From: Channallabes apus
Taxonomy: Eukaryota > Chordata > Actinopteri > Siluriformes > Clariidae
Direction: 5' to 3'
DNA: 64,000 nucleotides
NCBI GenBank assembly: GCA_030522415.1
Contig: CM060121.1
Location: 26,693,412-26,757,411 of the forward strand
Positions 25,501 through 39,731 of the stretch are shown one piece after another. How positions within the stretch are numbered: the stretch's first letter is position 1; each line of letters starts with the position of its first letter. The notes beneath the pieces are model-generated. The model saw only the letters and a program-made list of their open reading frames with translations. It was not told where the DNA came from and made no database searches. Made by a program: the position numbers and the translations under genes.

Positions 25501-28500
25501 CAGACGTTAACTTCTTAGCTGCTCGTCTTTGTGACTTTTCCAATCTTTCAGGCTACCTGTTCTGTCACTATCATTGATCACACCAGGACCAAGTTGTCTC
25601 GGTCTCCACATTTGTCCCAAGCTTCAACAACATCAGAACAGCTAAACTGGAAATGTAAAAAAAATTATAATTTACTGTATGGACAATTGTCCACCTTAAA
25701 AACTTTCGCCTTAAGAGCAAAGATTTGGCAAGATATTTGCCTCGCCATACAAAGCTTTTTGGCATACAAGCAACCGGACCAGTGGTTCGGTGGTTGAGTC
25801 ATTGGACTATGGAGGGTTTGGAGGGTCCCGGGTTCAAACCCCACGACCACCAAGTTGTCGCTGTCGGACCCTTGAGCAAGACCCTTAACCCTCAAGTGGT
25901 TAGATGTAGAATTTAAATACACCTTCTGGTGCTACTTGGACACGTCATCAGTGAAGAACTCGTGGTCATAGCACGTTTCGGGTGTTTAATCTTCATACAC
26001 CCTCACCCGAGCGACCCAGCCAGGGGTGATCGGTCCCCGGCTTGTGTCCAAGTGGCCTGTTGCTCCTCGGATCCCCCCCTGCGGTTCCACAGCCACCGCA
26101 AGGCGCTCTCTGCGGCCTCTAAGATGTTTGTGGTGGCTTTTTTTCAGTTGCAGTCCTCACACTCCAAGGAGTTTGAGGGTTTGCAGCAGTGAATGGCCTG
26201 CAAAGCCTCGGCACCCGACCTCGACTGGCTCACATATAATGAGATTAAAAAAAATAAATAGTCGGTCGCTCTGGATAAGGGTGTCTGCCAAATGACTAAA
26301 TGTTTCATGTGCGTATAAGTTCCGTTTCAAACGTTTGCATCAGTAGAAAGCGAAGCAAGTTCACGTATTTATTGTGGGTTTTTTGCATTTTGTGTGAATA
26401 GCAAGGCCAGTAGCAAGAATACAACATTTTTTAAATCAGTCGGTGCCAAGAGGCATCATAAATTAATGTTAAGTCAGGTTTAATGTCTGTTTATTTCATA
26501 TTTGACTTAATTTATATGTCTTTTCTAAATGTTTTGATTGATACGTAATAATATGATCATAGTGTTGGAAATTGGTAATATTGGTAATATTTTTTGATGG
26601 ACAGACGTTCATTTGAGGCAATTCAAACAATTACACTGGTGCAGCACTTAAAATCAGGCTGGTGCGCAGTCTGAACAGGTTAGGACCTATATTATTATAC
26701 AGTAAGTAAGGAATACAGTATTGTGAGCACTAAAGTAAAATAAATCTGATACTGATGATGCTCGCTGCTCTCTAGTAAAAGAACGGCCTGTAACGTAGCA
26801 GAGTAATGTTTGTACGATTTGGCACGAGTCTGGAGAACAAAATGGAGAAACGTATATATTGATGCACATATCCAGAACTGTGCTGAAGTCTTATCTTATT
26901 CTTATTTTTCACGCTTTGCTTTGGTCTGACTCACTCCCAGGCTGGCTGCAGGAGCTGGGGAAGCGCTTGGAGACTCCTTACACAAACGGCACAGTTGGCG
27001 GGCCTTCCATGCGCAGCGCCTACATCGCCTCGCTCTACTTCACCCTTAGCAGTCTGACCAGCGTGGGATTCGGCAACGTCTGTGCCAACACCGATGCCGA
27101 GAAGATCTTCTCCATCTGCACCATGCTCATCGGGGGTGTGTACTGGATCTGAAATGCTCAAAACCTAGTTCGAAATGAACAGCTGTCAGACAACCAATCA
27201 ACAATTTCTAGACCAGATGTCCATCTGTGATATGTTTTTTTTTTTTTTTTTCTCGTGTCTTACAATACAATACCTCCTCGTTACATGTGATCATTATGCT
27301 GTGCTGTCTCGCATTAATTAGCAGCGAATTATCTATCCGACTCTGCTTCTCACAGCTCTGATGCACGCAGTGGTGTTTGGCAACGTGACCGCCATCATTC
27401 AGCGCATGTACTCACGACGTTCCCTCTATCACACGCGCATGAAGGATCTCAAGGACTTCATCCGCGTGCATCGCCTGCCTCAGCAGCTGAAGCAGCGCAT
27501 GCTGGAGTACTTCCAAACCACTTGGTCAGTTACCAACGGGATCAATGCTAATGAGGTGAGACAACCCGCAGGAAGCTTAATGAGGTCTTTGTGCCACAGG
27601 TTTGCAGTCCATCACTACAGTAGTTCCAGTCTAGTCATATAATAATACTGATAATAAACACTGGTATTGGTTATCTCATTGTTGTCTGATGATGCAATGT
27701 GCTTATTTACTACTAACCCCATGATTCCAACCTCCCAGGTGATACAGCGTGACATAAGCGTAGTGCACGCTGTTGCGCTAATGAACAGATAACATGATGT
27801 GACAGCAGTCTGGACATATTTCATGACTAATGATGCCAGCCAAAGCAAAGCAGACTGCAAACTGTGCTCTGTGGAAAAAATAATAATAAATCAAGAGGAC
27901 GTGCTACAGGCGTTTTCAGCAATAAAACCGACGAGATAAAACGAGACGCAACGTAAAACTCAGCACGAGTAGTGTGCTACTGCTAGCAAGATAGAAAAAC
28001 AGAATTGTTTACAGATAAAGTTAGATAATCGAAAAATCGGCTCATGGTTTTTCTTGACTATGGGTTTCTGACTCCTACGGGGAAAACAAAAATGATACAA
28101 AAAAGCAGGTGAGGGTTAAGGGCCTTGCACAAGGACCCAACAGCGGCAACCTGGTAGTGGTGAGGTTTGAACCTGACACCTTCTGGGCTCTTATTCACAA
28201 AGCTTAAAAGTTGCTCCTAGTGATGAAATTCTAAAATTATTACCTTTTCTTAGACCTAAAAACAGCTTTGTTAAGAGTAGAGGGGAGGGTTTTTAAGAGG
28301 CTTAAGAGTTTCTATAGCAGAGGACAAAATGGTGGAAAGAGGAAATTTTCTCCAAACACTAAATGGAAACACTCCTTCTCTGTCCTTCTCAATTTTTCCT
28401 TCCATGATCTCTCTTGGATTGTTGGCTACATACCATCCAAAAGTGCAACTTAAATACATTTTGTACATTTTGAGACATTTTGCTCCCATCAATCTGAAAC

Positions 28501-31500
28501 GGATTACAAGTAATAAAATCAGTTTGGTAAATGTAAGAACGTAGTTCATTAAAACAGCAAAAAAAGTTTCCTAAATCACTCTTAGTCTAGGACTCCCAGC
28601 TAGGACTTTTTAAGCTAAGATAGGAGCTCTCTGAGAGAATTCTAAGAGGCTTGGTGAATACGGGCCCTGGTCAGTAGTCCAACGGCTCAACCACCGAGCT
28701 ACAGTACCTCTGCCCGCAGCCGAACTACAGTACAGTACTGTGCAAATGTCTGGAGACATCCCTGCTTTCTTCGTATTTTGCTTCCAAAGAAACAGACTTT
28801 CTTATATTTGTAATGTCGTCTTAAGCAGGAGGCTTTCTTAAATACTCTTCCCTGTACCGGACCAGATTCAGATACATTTTTTAAATTTGTTAAGCCACCT
28901 AATGAACACATCATTCAAGCATAAAAAAAAAATGAACCGGTGCAAATGATCAGGCTGGTGATTAGTATACCGGTGATGCTGAATGCTGCGTGGTTGAAAT
29001 AGATGAGAGGGGAAATGAGGTTGCTGCATACTGTTCCATACTGATGTTTCTTTAGGCATTTTTCAGCCGGTCACAGTAAAACATATCTTCCTACTTCTTT
29101 AATTCAATCTGCATCACTGAATTTAAGTTAATATGAAGAAATGAGAGGTGGCTCAGGACTCCTCAATCTTAGTCTTAAAAAAATCTCAATCTGACAGACA
29201 AAGCCAAGGATGATCTGGAAATCCTCAACAATGAGATATAACAGGGTATTTATAAGACACCTCAGCATGACCATATAATTAATGCATTTAATATACTGTA
29301 TAGTCAAAAAAAACAATCTCCGAATACAATCCTGTTGAGTCAAACTAATATTCTACTGTACCTTTTCTATCCTCTCCTTTCCTTTCAGCATATCTGATTA
29401 TATGCTAACTCTCAGTCGCTCACAAAATGGGTGGCATGTTAGCACATTGAGTATGAGACATATCACACGGAATACGGGTCGCGGCTTCTTCACCGAGCTA
29501 ATTGGCACTCGACTCATCTTCACTGAACAGCACCTTTTGTTAGCCTGTCTCAGTGGTTAGCACACAGTGAAGGGAATGAAGGCACAGCTAATTTCTGTAG
29601 CGAGCACAGAAAATACGAAAGGTGAAAGGGAGGGGGAGGGTGGGGGGGGGGGAAGTGGGGACTCTCATTTACACTTTGCAGACGTAATAATTTATTCAGT
29701 GATTAAGGGGCAAAAACAGCAAACACACTTCTGAGAACTTGCAGGAACTCTGTGTCCTGTTGCTTGCGTCGTGTCTCGTTACTGTTAGCATGATTTTAGA
29801 TCACGTTTAATGTTTAATCTCTGGTTAATTAGAATTGGACAAGTGGTTAGCATACATGTACAGTATATTGCGAGCTACATCAAATTGCATACAAAGGATT
29901 TTCTTCAAGATAGAATCACAGGATCCGATGAAGTATTGTAAATTGATTTAAGTTACGCATATTAAAGGTATCGGAAAAAGAAAATGGTACGATTTGAGAA
30001 TTTCACAAAGGAAGCTGAGTCGGTGTTACTGAGAAACATGATGATGATGATGATGTTGCTTCATCATTTGCTAACTGTTGATATATAACTCAGTGTAACC
30101 TTCTCGTCCAGCTGCTGCACGACTTCCCGGACGAGTTGTGCGCGGACATCGCCATGCACCTCAACAAGGACATCTTGCAGCTGCCCCTCTTCTCCTCTGC
30201 CAGTAGAGGGTGTCTGCGTTCACTCTCCCTGCACATCAAGACTTCTTTCTGCGCTCCAGGAGAATACCTCATCCGACACGGAGATGCCCTACACGCCCAT
30301 CACTTCGTCTGCTCCGGATCGCTAGAGGTGCTTAAGGATGGCATGGTGCTTGCCATATTGGGTAAGTCGTGCTCCGCAGTTCTTCAGCGATATATTTTGT
30401 TCAGCTACTGTTGTTGTCATTGGTATCGATGTACAGTATAGTTGCAGTAGACAAAGAGTATAGTATACAGTATACACCGACCAGCCATAACATTAATACC
30501 ATGTAGATCAGTAAAACTGGTGACAGGACTATGGGCATCCAAGGCTCAACATTGCTTGCGGGGACCAAAAGCCAGTCCAATCCAAAAAAAAGGCAATGCA
30601 ACACAATTCGGTGAAAAAAGTTAATCTGGGATTTGCAGACAACGAACCCAAGGCCACCAATTCAATCTACAAACTCCCCTTGTACCGACCTAATCGAGCT
30701 CACATAGGATCCACCAGATAAACAAATTTGAACCACAAACGCCCCAACCCTCAAACCAAAGCAGAGTCAGGTGTAAGGAGTCAGAGCTGCACCTACAGCA
30801 TAAGGGGAACTTATACAATACAATACTGGGCTTTGTGGTTAGCATTGCTATGTTATTGTTGTTTACGTTAAGATTAATCAGTGTATATATTACATTATAA
30901 TTACCAGTATTATAGGAACACCCATTTTGTATTTATACTTACTGGCTATTTTTTTTTTCTTTCATTTTTTTCTCCTGCTGTTAAAAAAACTTAACATAAC
31001 GGCCAGTTTGAATTGGTTGCATATGAGATCATGAAGACCATTTCGGGCATGGATGTTCAGGAAAACTGTACAGAATGAGACAGACCTCCCAGGGACCTGT
31101 CCAGATTAAAAACCAAAAACGTAGAGGCAGAAATGATTACCCAGCCATGCGACGGAATAAATGCGAAGAACTGGGTGTTACCCGCGGTAAGGGATTCTCA
31201 GAACTGACTTGGCAGTATGGAGTCCTGTTATTGTTGAGTTGAATTTGTCATACATCCTGGATTACCCCTGGAGGGCGCTCTTTGCCCTTCGGACCTTTGG
31301 TGTCTTTTAATCTCCAGTCTAGTCTAGTGTCTTCGTCTTGTATCTGTTTCTCTGCTGTTGTTACTGTTCATGTTCCTGTTCTTGTTCCTGCCCGGTTCCT
31401 GTTCCTGTTCAGATTTCAGTTCTGCTTATTTATTGTGTTGTATTTTTAAATTAAAGCCATAATCTGCATTTACGTCATGTCAACGCTGACCTTTTTATTC

Positions 31501-34500
31501 AGAGCTGTGTGCGGTTACACCAGTGACAAAACTCCAAAAGTACCCAGTGCTACTCTGCAATGATTATGATTCTTTGGCCTAAGACATGTACATGGACATG
31601 GAATTATCATTACCAAGGGTCGTCATAACATCATTTTTAAGCATGTTTTGAAACACTGTTACAGTTCTCATACAGTTTTCTAAAAACTTATTGTTTAACA
31701 ATTCTACACAAGTACTTTTCATGGCTAGTGTTAGGATTTTACCGTAATTTCTTTTTTTTTTCTAACCAGGCCATCCAAATGTTCGAGATCTCATTTATAC
31801 TCTTGTAAGCACAGGAAGTTAGTCTTTTAATGGTTTCTTGCTGCAAGAAAAGTTTAAAAATACTGAATGTCCCCGGTCCATTTTTATTTGTAATGAGCTC
31901 CCTTGGGTTTTTCAGCTGGTCATTACTATTGGTCTAAGCTAGTACTGTATGTTTTTGTTACCGGCTTAGAGGAGGCTCATGTAAAGACAGACAAGTCTGT
32001 AATGCAGGTTTCCAAACTTGTTTCTCAGCCACATAATACACTTCTTGTGATTTACAAAAAAATCATATTACATATTTTCTTGGGTCTATATGTACTATTA
32101 AGGAAGCTACCATTATTCATTCATTCTTGCATCTTACGAGACGGGGTACACTCTATACAGGATGCCAATCCATACTGCATGGAGAAACTCTCTCATTTGA
32201 TGTGTCTGGGTGTTGTGTGCAGGTAAGGGGGATCTGATTGGAGCAGACCTGCCCGGGCGAGATCAGGTGATCAAGGCCAACGCGGACGTAAAAGCCCTGA
32301 CCTATTGTGACCTGCAGTACATCAGTATCAGGGCGCTCCGCGAGGTCCTCGAGCTCTATCCCGAATACGGCAACCGCTTCAATGAGGACATTCACCACAA
32401 CCTCACGTACAACCTCAGAGAGGTGAGATCGCTTTAAAAAAAAAAAAAAGAGTCGAGCCATGCTGAAGATATATACGTAGGTATTAAAACAACTGCAGGG
32501 TAAATGGGTTACCATGGTAACCAGATGACCTGATGATCAGCTAGATGTAGTCGATAGTATTGTAAAGGGATTTAAGGATAGGAAATACTGTAGGAAGTCT
32601 TTTGTTGGTGCTTTAAGGCACATAGTTCCTGCTTTACTTAATACTCAACTCAGTAGGATACAGTTTTGAAACTCATGTTCTTTTTCTCTCTCGTCCCTGA
32701 TTCCCACAGGGTCAGACTCGATTTCCTCGTTCTCCGAGAATCTCACAGGTACCATACGCTCATTCATTGCATACTCACAACTCACACACACTAGCTCACA
32801 CATGCACTCACACTCACACACATTGACTTGTGAAACATATTCCCAGCTATATATTACACTCACACCTGCACACAAACCTACAACCAAGCGACAAATTCAA
32901 ATACATCGCCAACATTTTCTTGAAAATATCTTAGACAGACAGAAAGACAGACAGATACTTTAGTGATCCCTAGTAGAGCTGTAATCGGGCCTTAAAAGTT
33001 AGGCCCGGCAGGGCCCGAGCCCGACAAGTAGATTTTGATTGACAAGCCTTTTAAAAGCCCGAACCCGTTTACAGCCCGACATTATTCAAATGTGCGCAAG
33101 CGCACGGCTCTTTTGCCTTTGGTCAAGAATGAGTCATTTATACATGTTTTAACATAATTTATTTATTACTAACGTATAGCCTACGGGCAGCTTGGAAGTT
33201 GGAACAAAAAATAAAAAACCTCCTCAGCATCCATTTTCGCATTTCTCTCATGCTAATCAAAACGCATCACATGACCGCTCATTTACCGCGCAAGCCCGAG
33301 CCCGTGTAAAATTATATTAATTAAGTCCGAACACGTCGGGTCCTGTCGGGTTCGGGCAAAGATATTCAGCTCTAATCCCTAGGAAATTTCCAACATCCAA
33401 TAGCAAGGATAGTAACATAATAGACAATAAACATGTAATACAGTAGCAACCACAGATCATCAATCATGTATAGTGTAATAAAAAAAAAAAAAGATGACCA
33501 TACTGCAACACGAATGATTAAGATAAAAGAGATATATATATATACAGTGGTGTGAAAAACTATTTGCCCCCCTCCTGATTTCTTATTCTTTTGCATGTTT
33601 GTCACACAAAATGTTTCTGATCATCAAACACATTTAACTATTAGTCAAAGATAACACAAGTAAACACAAAATGCAGTTTTTAAATGAGGGGTTTTATTAT
33701 TTAGGGAGAAAAAAAATCCAAACCTACATGGCCCTGTGTGAAAAAGTAATTGCCCCCTGAACCTAATAACTGGTTGGGCCACCCTTAGCAGCAATAACTG
33801 CAATCAAGCGTTTGCGATAACTTGCAACGAGTCTTTTACAGCGCTCTGGAGGAATTTTGGCCCACTCATCTTTGCAGAATTGTTGTAATTCAGCTTTATT
33901 TGAGGGTTTTCTAGCATGAACCGCCTTTTTAAGGTCATGCCACAACATCTCAATAGGATTCAGGTCAGGACTTTGACTAGGCCACTCCAAAGTCTTCATT
34001 TTGTTTTTCTTCAGCCATTCAGAGGTGGATTTGCTGGTGTGTTTTGGGTCATTGTCCTGCTGCAGCACCCAAGATCGCTTCAGCTTGAGTTGAACAGATG
34101 GCCGGACATTCTCCTTCAGGATTTTTTGGTAGACAGTAGAATTCATGGTTCCATCTATCACAGCAAGCCTTCCAGGTCCTGAAGCAGCAAAACAACCCCA
34201 GACCATCACACTACCACCACCATATTTTACTGGTGGTATGATGTTCTTTTTCTGAAATGCTGTGTTACTTTTACGCCAGATGTAACGGGACACGCACCTT
34301 CCAAAAAGTTCAACTTTTGTCTCGTCGTCCACAAGGTATTTTCCCAAAAGTCTTGGCAATCATTGAGATGTTTTTTAGCAAAATTGAGACGAGCCTTAAT
34401 GTTCTTTTTGTTTAAAAGTGGTTTGCGCCTTGGAAATCTGCCATGCAGGCCGTTTTTGCCCAGTCTCTTTCTTATGGTGGAGTCGTGAACACTGACCTTA

Positions 34501-37336
34501 ATTGAGGCAAGTGAGGCCTGCAGTTCTTTAGATGTTGTCCTGGGGTCTTTTGTGGCCTCTCGGATGAGTTGTCTCTGCGCTCTTGGGGTAATTTTGGTCG
34601 GCCGGCCACTCCTGGGAAGGTTCACCACTGTTCCATGTTTTTGCCATTTGTGGATAATGGCTCTCACTGTGGTTCGCTGGAGTCCCAAAGCTTTAGAAAT
34701 GGCTTTATAACCTTTACCAGACTGATAGATCTCAATTACTTTTGTTCTCATTTGTTCCTGAATTTCTTTGGATCTTGGCATGATGTCTAGCTTTTGAGGT
34801 GCTTTTGGTCTACTTCTCTGTGTCAGGTAGCTCCTATTTAAGTGATTTCTTGATTGAAACAGGTGTGGCAGTAATCAGGCCTGGGGGTGACTACAGAAAT
34901 TGAACTCAGGTGTGATAAACCACAGTTAAGTTATTTTTTAACAAGGGGGGCAATCACTTTTTCACACAGGGCCATGTAGATTTGGAGTTTTTTTTCTCCC
35001 TTAATAACGTAAACCTTCATTTAAAAACTGCATTTTGTGTTCAATTATGTTATCTTTGACTAATAGTTAACGGTTTTTGATGAGCAGAAACATTTAAGTG
35101 TGACAAACATGCAAAAGAATAAGAAATCAGGAAGAGGGTAAATAGTTTTTCACACCACTGTATATATACTCCTTATATATATCACCTTTGGTCGTTCTCA
35201 CCTACTCCCATTATATATTACTTTTGAGGTTTATAAAACAAATCCCACTCCTAGAGCAGTAAATAAACATATCCATATGAAAAAGATATACTGTACATAA
35301 AGGCTTTTGGACTTCTGGGCGGGAACCCTAACACTATGCCCAAGACAGCAGAAGCCCAGTTAGAAAATGGGATGGTTGCAACAGCAAGGGCATCTGGCGT
35401 AAACCCTGTGCCAAATCAAATAATCTGATACCCCTAGAATAAGATGGACAAAGCCAAACAAAAGAGATATATTTAAAAGAAAAAGATTATCAATGCTTTC
35501 TGACGAGTTAAATATATAATACATGTTATAAACTGTTGAGATACAGTATCATCATTAGAATATGTTATAAAATGATGCCACAGCTACTCATCTGTGATCA
35601 ATAGTGAGAATATTTTGAACAACAGAACTCAATTATTTATTTTTGTATAAACGTGATAGGTGATATCACTTTCACTAATTCTCTTATCTCTCCTCTATTG
35701 TTCGCGTTTGTCAGGGTCGTTCTGATACCCTCCTTACTCCTGAGCCGAAATTGCCCTTTATTGTGGAAGCCGAGGACGAGGATGATCCAGGACAGGAAGT
35801 AGGCAGGCAGCCTCTGCTCGCCAGCATGGAGGGAAACTCCAACCATTCTGCTCTGAGCGCCATGTTAGGGGAAGAGCTGCGTCATTTCGGCATGCTCCGC
35901 CTCTGCCGCTCTCCAACCCAAGGCTACAGAGGACAGAGTCCCTCACCTCATCCACCAGGCAGTGAGGAGCTGTGCCCCCCTGTGATCGACACGGGCCCCA
36001 TCAACCGTCCGGCCAAGCTGCTCATCCCCTCACTTACCTGCGTCAGTCCGCTAGACCTGAGCCCCAGGTAATGACAATAAGATGGTGTAAATAACTGCAC
36101 ACATTAAAAATATATATATATATATATATTATATATACAGTAAAACAGTACAAAACATAACTTGTAACTCTGTAGATTTATCTGCAGTGTTGGGATTTAA
36201 ACACACAACTTTGTAAGTGTAAGCTAGGTGTGGCTTTGCAGTATTCTCCAGAAGATTATGGGTTCAAATCCCAGACTGATTAGTAGTGTGTGAATGAGTG
36301 TGTGCCCCTCGATGGATTGGCACCCTGTCCCGGTTGTTCCCCCTTCTCAGGCCCTAAGTCTCCTGGGACGGGCTCCAGGTCCCTCGTGACACTGAATACA
36401 GGATAAAGCGGTGACGAATGAGATGTAGCTAATGGATGTGTGTTGTTGTTGTTGTTGTTATCTACCTCGTAAGATATTAAAATTTTCTAACCTGGAATTT
36501 TTTATTTTCAGTGGTTTACTGTAAACTTTATTGGGAACTCTAATGCTTGCTGCTTCACTGTTTTTGTACTAAAGTGTAAAAGCTTTGTGCGTTGTGTAAA
36601 ATAGTATGAAACTTGAAACTGCAAAAAACGCAATTAAAACAGCGCCTAAATATAAACTTAGAAGCCTTACTACTGTCCAGTAATGATTAGTTTAATTTAT
36701 TTCTACCTAATTGCTCATTCCACCTGTTCTACATTCAGATGTATGAATCATGTCTTTGTCTCTGTGTGGGAGTGTACAGTATGTCAGAGAAATGTGTTGT
36801 TCAGTTTAGTTCTTGTAAAGCTAAAGGCGGATTGTTTGATAACTTTTTCCACTTTTTTACTGAGATATATATATATACACACTACCGTTCAAAAGTTTTA
36901 GGTCACTTTCTAACTCCATGATCGTTCCTGATTTTTTTATTTCTTTCTACATTGTAAAGGAATGCTGAAGGCATCCAAAAAATGCATTAATCTGTTAATT
37001 ACTGTAGGTGCTGTTAATTGGTCATTTTTCAGGTAACTGATGACTCTAAATGAACTTCTGGTCTGCAGCAGAGGTAGGTTTTGGTCTCGTCCTCCTGGGA
37101 CGGCCTTCATGAGAGACAGTTTTATTATGGTGCTTGACGGATTTTGCAAATGCACTTGACACAATACTGTTCTTGCAGGAACTATTACAGAAAGGCCGAC
37201 CTCTGTGTCTTAAAATAACAACTAACTGTTGTTTTTGTTGTTGTTACGTAATTACCTAATTCCATATGTGTTATTTTATAGTTTTGAAATCCCCAGTATT
37301 GTTGTAGAATGTAGAAAAAGTGACTTTTGAACGGTA

Positions 37337-37368
<32 letters not shown>

Positions 37369-39235
37369 GATGTGTATATATATATATATATATCAGTATC
37401 ATAGGCATGTGTATTTGTAGTGCAAATAGTGTACTTGCTGTAATGGTAAAAGTCACAGTAATGCGGGAATAGTACAAATTAATCATATTTAGGGTGAAAG
37501 CAGTATAACTCTCGATCGAACGGTCCAAGCTCCTCATGCCTCTAAAATAAACAAGTCAATGAAATGAAAGACTTGATTTATTAGAATGTGTTTCTTACCC
37601 TCTCTACACCCGACACAAAAGTCTGCTGCTTCAGTGTTTTTGTCAGATGTTACTATGGTCTACTGAAGTATAATTACAAGCTTTTTATAAGTGTCAAAGA
37701 TTTTTATTGACATTTACATCAAGTTTATGCAAAGAGTCAATATTTGGTGGACCTTCTTTTTTAAGACCTCTGCAATTCGCCCTGGCATGCTGTCAGTCAA
37801 CTTCTGAGCAACATCCTGACTGATGGCACAGCCTGTTCTTGCATGATCGATGCTTGGAGTTTGTCTGAATTTGTGGGTTTTTCTTTGTCCACCCACAAGT
37901 TCTCAATAGGATTAAGGCTTGGAGAGTTTCCTGGACATCAACCACAAATTTTGATGTTTTGTTTCCCAAGTCACTTAGTTATCACTTTTGCATTATGGTG
38001 AGATGATCCATGATGCTGGAAAAGGCATTGTTCATCTCCAGACTGTTCAGAAGTTGCTCTCAGAGGATGTTTTTGTACCATTTTTTTATTCATGGCTGTG
38101 TTCTTAGTCAAAATTGTGAACGAGCCCCCTCCCTTGGCTGAAAAACAACCCTACGCATGAATGGTCTCAGGATGCTTTACTGTTGGCATGACACAAGATT
38201 ACAGTATTTCAAAGTAACATCTGACAAAAAGATCTGAAAAAAAAAACAAAAAAAAACACTGAAGCAGCAGACTTTGTGAAAATTAATATTTGTGTCATTC
38301 GCCGTGGCTGTACAGACAGACCCAGTGCAGCAGTGTGTGATATTCTTTATTGAATATCAGAAACCAAAATATCTTCCCAACTTTCCATCTGTCTTCATCA
38401 TCTCCAACTGGAGCCTGGAATCTCCGGACACACACACACACTCACACAAAGGAGTTGGCTGAAAAGGAAAAGTTGGTGAATAAAAGAAAAAGTTTTATTT
38501 ATTTATTTATTTATTTATTTAGTACATCTGTCTGAATTGGTGATTAAAAGCAAATGAAGAACACACTAACAGTACACTGCAGAGCAATACTATACTATAT
38601 ATAAAAGCATGCTTTTTAATTTTTTTACATAAAATAGCATTTGAATGAGGACGTAGACTAATTAATATTGTTCATTAACTACCACACGTGAGCCATTAAA
38701 ATGCAATAGGGCACAACTTGTCATGTTTAAACAGTCTACAATGCTGCAATTAAATGGGTTTCCCTTTTTTTAATCATGCGAAAGGTATTTGCTGAAATGT
38801 CAGCGTGCTTTAATGAATGTCAGAACTAAACTGCTCTTTAAAGATTTATGGAAAAAGTTTTGTATTTTGATTGGTTTTGGATTTGGGGGAAAAAAAGACA
38901 TTTATTTGAGAGTATCCTGATGTCCTTATGCAGGGTTGTGGACGGTATTGAGGACAACGAACCAGCGTTTCACTTCAACGTGGAACCCAGTGAGGTCACC
39001 TCCAGTCGACAGGCCAAAGGTACAGTAAGAGCATAGCAGTATTGCTTAGCACATGGTTGTAATGTAAATGCCAGTAATGTTTATATCTCTTACTGTACGT
39101 ACAGTATATAGTGTGCGTAAATGATATGTTTTTAAAAAATATATAATGATTAAAAGAACGATATAAACATAAGATGTAGAGTAGTGTGCCAAAGAAATGC
39201 TAACAAGCAAAGATGCCTGCGAAAATCAACTAGAC

Positions 39236-39301
<66 letters not shown>

Positions 39302-39694
39302 CAAAAAACAGTATAAATAGTCAATATTGAGTGTAACAATCTGTCGCTGTTTTAAAAATTCATCAGTAGTCTCAGGGACTCAGGAACAGTCACGGCCGTT
39401 TTTTGTTTTTGCAAATAAAGTTGGTTAGACTTCCTTATTGGTTTTAACTGGAAAATTATGTATTATGTACTATTTTGCATGCTTTAATGCCATACAAACA
39501 TCTTACTGTATCTTTTAAGTGACTCAATGACGCAGAAATCATGAAAATCAGAGGATGGCAACGTACAAAAAAGTAAAAGTAGAAGTCGTCCATTTGCGAT
39601 TCCACTTAAGTAAAAGTATAAAACATTCAAATATACTTAAATATCAAATGCACTGAGCTTGTATGCGCTTACAGTAGCCTTTAAGTCAAAGGAA

Positions 39695-39731
<37 letters not shown>

